Source: Pycnococcus provasolii (Eukaryota > Chlorophyta > Pseudoscourfieldiophyceae > Pseudoscourfieldiales). From it: DNA of 64,000 nt. The stretch spans positions 744,001 through 808,000 of the forward strand of contig CP150555.1 of assembly GCA_049487715.1 (NCBI GenBank), given 5' to 3'. The first letter of the stretch is position 1; each line of letters starts with the position of its first letter. The translations under genes and the position numbers were made by a program. The notes beneath the pieces are model-generated. The model was not told the origin of the DNA, did not search any database, and was given only the letters and a program-made list of their open reading frames with translations. Below, in pieces: positions 59,497 to 64,000 of this stretch.

Positions 59497-61932
59497 ATGT
59501 CGTCCAAGTCTCAGGACAAGGCGTCTTTGTTGGCGGCGGGACGTGCGAAGCTGGACGCCTTCAGGTCGTCGAAGTCGAAGAAGTCGTCGTCGTCGAAATT
59601 CGAAGAAGTCACTTCGAAGAAGTCGTCGTCCTCTTTGTCGTCGTCATTCCAGGAGGATTTACAGGAGGATTTCATTGCTCCAGCTATTGGTGGTGGTGGT
59701 GGTGTTCAGCCTACCCTTATTGGTGATGGGGTAGGCACAATTGGGCAAGTCGTCGCGTTGCCACCTGCTGTTTTGGAAGGTGATCATACACACTCTGCGG
59801 TTGCTTCGATATCTACAGATTCCGTCATTCCAGGCTCTCTTGATCGCAACCTTAATGAAAATTCTGGTTCTACGCAGTTTCACGTCCTCGAGGACGAGCC
59901 GCACTCACCTGTGAGTGCGGCTCCGTCATTCCAATTTCAACAGAGAAGAAGCGAATCCACAAACTCCTTGACCGCATACGAACAATCCTTCGACGACGCC
60001 GACGAAGAAGACGACCATGATACGTCGCAAATAAACGCCGCGCTTCTACCGCCGACGCCGGGGGACAACGGAGTCGAACGCAAAACAAGAAGAAGAGGGA
60101 CGGAAAGCCCGCCGAGCCCGATTCACTTGAACGACGGAAAGAGTGCGCAAAGCACATACGAAAACGGAACGAACGAAAGCGACGAGTTGGCGAATCAGAA
60201 GTCGCCGTCGGCGTCGTACGCAGCTCTCTCCGACGCATACCTGACGACCACAGCCAGCGTGCCGCCGCCGCCACCGTCGGCGTCGTACGCAGCTCTCTCC
60301 GACGCATACCTGACGACTCAAAGCAGCGTCGTGCCAGAACCCGAACCTGAGCCTCTGCCACCGCCACTGCCGTCGGCGTCGTATGCAGCTCTCTCCGACG
60401 CATACCTGACGACCACAGCCAGCGTGCCGCCGCCACCGTCGGCGTCGTACGCAGCTCTCTCCGACGCATACCTGACGACTCAAAGCAGCGTCGTGCCAGA
60501 ACCCGAACCCGAGCCTCTGCCACCGCCACTGCCGTCGGCGTCGTATGCAGCTCTCTCCGACGCATACCTGACGACCACAGCCAGCGTGCCGCCGCCACCG
60601 TCGTCGTCGTACGCAGCTCTCTCCGACGCATACCTGACGACTCAAAGCAGCGTCGTGCCAGAACCCGAACCCGAGCCTCTGCCACCGCCACTACCGTCGT
60701 CGTCGTACGCAGCTCTCTCCGACTCATACCTGACGACCACAGCCAGCGTCGTGCCAGAACCTGAACCTGAGCCGGAAAATCAGCCACCGCAACTACCACC
60801 AACTAGACCAACATCCAACTCACAGATTGGGCAAAAGTATCTCGAATCGATTGCGCAACCACGGCCACCTCCATCACCACCACCACCACCACCATCTGCC
60901 ACGACGTGGCCAAATTCTAGCGATAGTGTGCCATCACCATCTCATCCACCGCTCGCCGGCACCACAAGCGCCGAGGACGCGCCGTCGTATGAGGAACTCA
61001 TCGATCAGCTGACACGTGAGAAATTCGACCTTCAGCGCGGTCTGGAGAGTCAACTGTCGGCGATGGACAACCTCGTCACGGAAAATGAGAATCTCACCGA
61101 GCAATACAATGCTCAGGGAGCACGTCTCTCCGCTCTGCAAGAAGAGCTCACGACGGTGCGCGAGTCCGCCATGACGCTTGCGGCAACGTCGGAGATGCTC
61201 GTGCGTGAACGCGATGGAGCCAAGGCTGCCTCGGCAGCGGCAATAGAACGCTCGCAGCAGCTTGCGGCGGAGGTGATTCAGCTGGAGGAGACGGTGCTCA
61301 AGCTCAAGAGCGAGAAGCTTCGGCGCGAACGGATGACGCAGCAACAGTTGGTGGCCGAGGCATTCCGGGAGAAGACTCAGACCACGCCTCCGCCGCCTCC
61401 GCCTCCGCTGCCTCAGCCACAGGAGACGGAACGGGTGGTTGCAAAGTCGGAACAGGAGAATGCGTCAGTGCAGCAGCAGTCGTCGTCTGTTGTCGCTGCT
61501 GCTGCTGCTGCTGCTGCTCCATCTGTTCAAGTTGAGCGGGCATTGCCGCCGTTGCTTGAGGAGACGGTGCGCGCACAACCTCCTCCTCTTCCGGAGGAGC
61601 TGCGACAGGCGCTGGCCATGCTCCCCGATGGTGATCGTCGCCTGGCTGAGAGCATTTTGAGCGTGCTTGAAGAGATGAGCGAAAATCCAACTGCACTCGC
61701 GGAAGAGAATGCACGCCTGAAACGGCGTCTCGGCGCGGCGACGCAGGCGCTTGAGCTCGCGGAGGCACGTGCTCGTGGCGCCGCCGCGAGCACCATGGCA
61801 TCGTCGACATCGAATTCGAAGTCACCTGCCGACGACTCTGCGCGCGTTCCGCTGGTGCCCAACTTCGTCACGCGTCTTCTCGCACCGCCGCCGACGGCCG
61901 CAACGCGCGCTCACTCACGCGTACCAATGTAG
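59497..61932 (+). CDS. Golgin-like coiled-coil protein with seven SYAALSDAYLTT repeats
   Basis: 811 residues. The N-terminus MSSKSQDKASLLAAGRAKLD and continuing AFRSSK fits the 'LLAAGR.KL..F' motif seen at the start of many golgins and centrosomal coiled-coil proteins. Residues ~235-430 hold seven copies of (S/A)SYAALSDAYLTT alternating between two linkers: TASVPPPP and QSSVVPEPEPEPLPPPLP. Coiled coil ~500-640 (LTREKFDLQRGLESQLSAMD; LQEELTTVRESAMTLAATSE; QLEETVLKLKSEKLRRERM), a second proline-rich stretch, and a short coiled coil near the end (ALAEENARLKRRLGAATQAL). A tether or scaffold role is inferred from layout; no enzyme motif. Convergent with the rhodanese gene. Confidence 0.75.
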   Translation: MSSKSQDKASLLAAGRAKLDAFRSSKSKKSSSSKFEEVTSKKSSSSLSSSFQEDLQEDFIAPAIGGGGGVQPTLIGDGVGTIGQVVALPPAVLEGDHTHSAVASISTDSVIPGSLDRNLNENSGSTQFHVLEDEPHSPVSAAPSFQFQQRRSESTNSLTAYEQSFDDADEEDDHDTSQINAALLPPTPGDNGVERKTRRRGTESPPSPIHLNDGKSAQSTYENGTNESDELANQKSPSASYAALSDAYLTTTASVPPPPPSASYAALSDAYLTTQSSVVPEPEPEPLPPPLPSASYAALSDAYLTTTASVPPPPSASYAALSDAYLTTQSSVVPEPEPEPLPPPLPSASYAALSDAYLTTTASVPPPPSSSYAALSDAYLTTQSSVVPEPEPEPLPPPLPSSSYAALSDSYLTTTASVVPEPEPEPENQPPQLPPTRPTSNSQIGQKYLESIAQPRPPPSPPPPPPSATTWPNSSDSVPSPSHPPLAGTTSAEDAPSYEELIDQLTREKFDLQRGLESQLSAMDNLVTENENLTEQYNAQGARLSALQEELTTVRESAMTLAATSEMLVRERDGAKAASAAAIERSQQLAAEVIQLEETVLKLKSEKLRRERMTQQQLVAEAFREKTQTTPPPPPPPLPQPQETERVVAKSEQENASVQQQSSSVVAAAAAAAAPSVQVERALPPLLEETVRAQPPPLPEELRQALAMLPDGDRRLAESILSVLEEMSENPTALAEENARLKRRLGAATQALELAEARARGAAASTMASSTSNSKSPADDSARVPLVPNFVTRLLAPPPTAATRAHSRVPM

Positions 61933-61978
61933 AAAAAGAAACAAGATATGTTTTACTGTTGAACGAAACTGACCCTGC

Positions 61979-62813
61979 TCAAACGGCAATGCCGTACTGA
62001 GCCAATAGCTCGTCGACAAACACCTTGAACTGATCGTTTTTGAAGTACAGGCCCACGGCGGCGAACACAACAGCCTGTCCGACGAATCCAGGCGCGGTTG
62101 ACGGGTCTGGCAACATGCGGCTGTACATGGCAAGCCTGACCGTGCCAAGGAGAGGGTCGACGTTTCGCGCGTTTGTCAGGAGTTCGCCCCACGTTCCCTG
62201 CGAGAAGTCGAGTCCGCTTTCGATGGCCAGCGGTAGTCCCCCTTCTACGTGCCTTACGTTTTTGTATCCCAGCTCGCACAGTCTGTACGCGGCTCTCAAC
62301 GAGGGGCTGTCTGTTGGGTCGATGTTCGTTTTCAGATTCGACGGTTCCAACGAGCCTCCCTTCATGCAAACGCAGACGACTGGGTGCGTTTTTGTTGGGC
62401 AGGTACGTCGCCGCCTCCTGTTCGAATTCCTCGTTTTCTTCTTTTAATCCACCCTTGATTCCGATAAAGAATCCAATGGATCTCTTCAGCAGGTTCTTGC
62501 GTGGCTTAGCCGTCGCGATATTCACGCTTGATGGATTATGCCACTCCGCATATTCGTTCGGCGGTCTAACATCCACCAAGGTCACTTTGCCAGAGGAAAC
62601 CAACGCCGGCAGATCAGACGCATCAACATCAGAGACACGATATTTATTTTTTAACGCAAGTTGAATCGACGACCAATTCTTTAACGACGAAGATGACGAG
62701 GATGACGATGAGGATGACGACGACGACGCACATGTACGACTCAGAAGACGACGACGACGAAATGACATTGACGACCCCGTAGAAGAAGGACGCATTATCA
62801 TCAGCGACGCCAT
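61979..62813 (-). CDS. Rhodanese-domain protein, probably organelle-targeted, frameshifted
   Basis: Start ATG 62813 (MASLMIMRPS). An Arg/Ser-rich leader with a 14-Ser run looks like a transit peptide. The rhodanese fold begins VSDVDASDLPALVSSGKVTL, then VDVRPPNEYAEWHNPSSVNI (CH2A/VDVR motif). In this frame the sequence fails after YLPNKNAP. The second half sits in another frame (61979-~62385) and reads VVCVCMKGGSLEPSNLKTNI, with the active-site Cys loop, then LGYKNVRHVEGGLPLAIESG and a hydrophobic C-terminus (GFVGQAVVFAAVGLYF). Removing one base of a CCC (62382-62384 on the plus strand as GGG) rejoins the two. Sulfur-transfer or plastid scaffolding function is inferred; some plant rhodaneses are thylakoid proteins. 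Confidence 0.75.
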
Positions 62814-62954
62814 CACGAGCGCCTGATCTGATCTGATCGCGAGAACAGTGAGTGTGCTGGAACAAACGGGTGGGCGGACACCGGGGGGGGGGACCCGAAT
62901 CAATAAATATCAGCTCGCGGATCCACCATTGGTTTCGTGTTTGGGTGGGGATAC

Positions 62955-63189
62955 CCCGTTGCACATTGTTCCGTTTCAGCACAGCACGCGCAGCACGTCG
63001 TCGCGTGCACGACGACGCGCACGCGTCAGTGGCGCCACCGCACTATTTCTCGACGACACGTACGGTGCGACCGCTCCTCTAGCAGGCAGGTGCAGGACTC
63101 TTGGAAAGCGAGGCGGAGACGGACGCATTCCACGCGCGTGTCATCAGTGATTGGGGTGAAGACGCTGACGAGGACTTTTTTGAAAATAT
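62955..63189 (+). CDS. Probable small gene, 3' part, frame broken by a GCAG duplication
   Basis: The frame from ~62955 reads THE stretch IVPFQHSTRSTSSRARRRAR, then GATALFLDDTYGATAPLAG. At 63082-63089 the tetramer GCAG is repeated. If one copy is skipped, the reading continues AGLLESEAETDAFHARVISD and ends WGEDADEDFFENIS at TAG 63193-63195. No ATG is seen between 62850 and 62990, and a pyrimidine-rich TTGTTCCGTTTCAG at 62967-62980 could be a splice acceptor, so an upstream exon is likely. Position and strand fit the alternating order (rhodanese -, this +, WD40 -). Family unknown. Confidence 0.35.
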
Positions 63190-63469
63190 CTCGTAGGAGT
63201 TTGTATGTACATTGTTTGTAAATACATGATTGCAGTCTCAACTCCAAGACAGCTCCTTTTCCCACACGTTGGACTCCTTTAGCTACTGTAGAGTAGTAAG
63301 TGTGACCCTTGAGTCATCGTGTTGGTGCATGGTTGGTGGCGATGGCAACGACATCAACGAAAACAAGTCGCAACCGGAGACCTCACTGAGCGAAAGCGCC
63401 CTGATAGAGTGATACAACCTTCGAAATCACCTGCGCAATGTACAAAAACGCGAAGTGAATGGCACCGGT

Positions 63470-63548
63470 GAATGGGCTGAATGGTGAAAGTGAATGGTGT
63501 GAATGGACAACCGCTGGATAGAGTAAAGCACACTTCGTTACTGAATGA
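63470..63548 (-). repeat. 3'-gap repeat family, copy e
   Basis: On the minus strand: CTCATTCAGTAACG, then GTGTGCTTTACTC, then GGTTGTCCATTCACACCATT and more CCATTCA words (six or so, down to ~63455). It overlaps the last codons of the WD40 gene and lies downstream of the probable small + gene. 63196-63469 otherwise holds nothing recognisable. Confidence 0.7.
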
Positions 63549-64000
63549 GGGATCTCAGCTCCCACGCAAGCACCGCGCCGTCGTTCGTCGCCGCAACAAG
63601 CACGCGATCGCACCAGCACGTGCACACCACCTCCGCGCCTTCGTGCGTCTGCGCACCGCAGATGGCGCGACCTTCGTCGACGATGCTGTGAACGAGCACG
63701 CGGTCGTCCTGCGCGACAGCGAGCGAGGGCGCGTGAGGCGACCACGCAATCGTTTTGCCCGAGACGACGAGCGGCGCCACGACGACGGCTGTTGTCCAGA
63801 CGGCCACTGTGCCCGTCGCGTTCGCCGCGGCAATCAGCGGTGCATGCGCGTGCGCCGTCAGCGTTTCCACGCGACCTTGCACGTTGTTGGCTTGCGAGAA
63901 CAACGTCGCAAGCCCGACGTTGTTCTCGGGCTTGCGACCTTGCAAGCCCGAGAACAACGTCGCGAGATTTTTGCGGCCAATCGACGGCGGCGTTGGTGGA
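63538..64000 (-). CDS. WD40-repeat protein, C-terminal part (5' end outside window)
   Basis: The frame is open to base 64000. The visible ~154 residues contain WD40-like blades: LTAHAHAPLIAAANATGTVA-VW, TIAWSPHAPSLAVAQDDRVL and EVVCTCWCDRVLVAATNDGA-VLAWEL, each with the hydrophobic-Trp end of a blade. The most N-terminal visible part repeats NLATLFSGLQGRKPENN and GLATLFSQANN, encoded by three related palindromic DNA copies. A scaffold role is the family norm; the identity cannot be set from this fragment. Confidence 0.65.
   Translation of the reverse strand, partial: PPTPPSIGRKNLATLFSGLQGRKPENNVGLATLFSQANNVQGRVETLTAHAHAPLIAAANATGTVAVWTTAVVVAPLVVSGKTIAWSPHAPSLAVAQDDRVLVHSIVDEGRAICGAQTHEGAEVVCTCWCDRVLVAATNDGAVLAWELRSLIQ
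63896..63961. repeat. Nested inverted repeats inside the WD40 gene
   Basis: GACGTTGTTCTCGGGCTTGC (63916-63935) and its perfect reverse complement (63942-63961) form a 20-bp stem with a 6-nt loop. A third copy, GAGAACAACGTCGCAAGCC from about 63896, can pair with the left arm over 12 bp. Confidence 0.9.

Noticed and set aside
59870-60802. 310-codon minus ORF with repeated Arg/Trp segments
   Set aside because: Antisense image of the SYAALSDAYLTT repeats.

Overview
This is a eukaryotic nuclear window. It is gene-dense and intron-poor. The gene set points to a unicellular alga of the green lineage or a close ally with a flagellate ancestry. Plant-type signs are a phytepsin-like aspartic protease carrying the saposin-like plant-specific insert, AP2/ERF-like domains, a BAT2-domain protein that looks like plant MOS1, and a GONST/VRG4-type nucleotide-sugar transporter. 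Flagellate signs are a TTLL9-type tubulin polyglutamylase and a polycystin-family channel. An IP3-receptor-like channel is also present, which green algae keep and land plants have lost. Interstitial repeats are of the TTAGGG type. The species cannot be named from the sequence alone.

Layout. 1-2145: aspartic protease (+) and a small UBA protein (-). 2495-8090: a locus of AP2-like repeats. It holds a truncated copy and a long copy, and the long copy runs through two Tudor-like segments into a SET-like domain with one frame change. 8291-8549: a 70-residue gene with a 46-bp intron. 8596-14334: a membrane-anchored subtilase with three C-terminal zinc-finger motifs. 15077-16687: mitochondrial SHMT. 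17208-18405: a Gag-like ORF with a hairpin behind it. 18816-22655: a duplicated unit that contains a ~146-bp satellite (about 14 copies) and a ~79-bp satellite (about 6 copies).

From 22758 to the right edge the genes alternate strand almost perfectly: LRR/coiled-coil (+), BAT2/MOS1-like (-), a small mitochondrial-type protein (+), CSB/ERCC6 (-), TTLL9 (+), a giant 4110-residue polycystin (-), an IP3R-like channel (+), RPL5 (-), a GDP-sugar transporter (+), a one-pass membrane protein (-), an MDR oxidoreductase (+), an ankyrin protein (-), a golgin-like repeat protein (+), a rhodanese (-), a probable small gene (+) and a WD40 protein (-). Divergent 5'-5' gaps often hold GC-rich DNA with short TTAGGG arrays. 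Several convergent 3'-3' gaps hold copies of one short repeat family. This looks like spatial punctuation of the gene map.

Several otherwise convincing genes change reading frame once or twice at homopolymers or short repeats (BAT2-like, rhodanese, AP2/SET, ankyrin, and the small gene near 63.1 kb). Assembly indels are the simplest explanation, but introns and programmed shifts are not excluded. Functionally the window mixes housekeeping genes (RPL5, SHMT, CSB) with membrane-signalling and flagellar genes. No operon-like pathway is visible. The most unusual items are the AP2-Tudor-SET locus, the subtilase with zinc fingers, and the divergent pair of calcium-channel-type genes (giant polycystin and IP3R-like).
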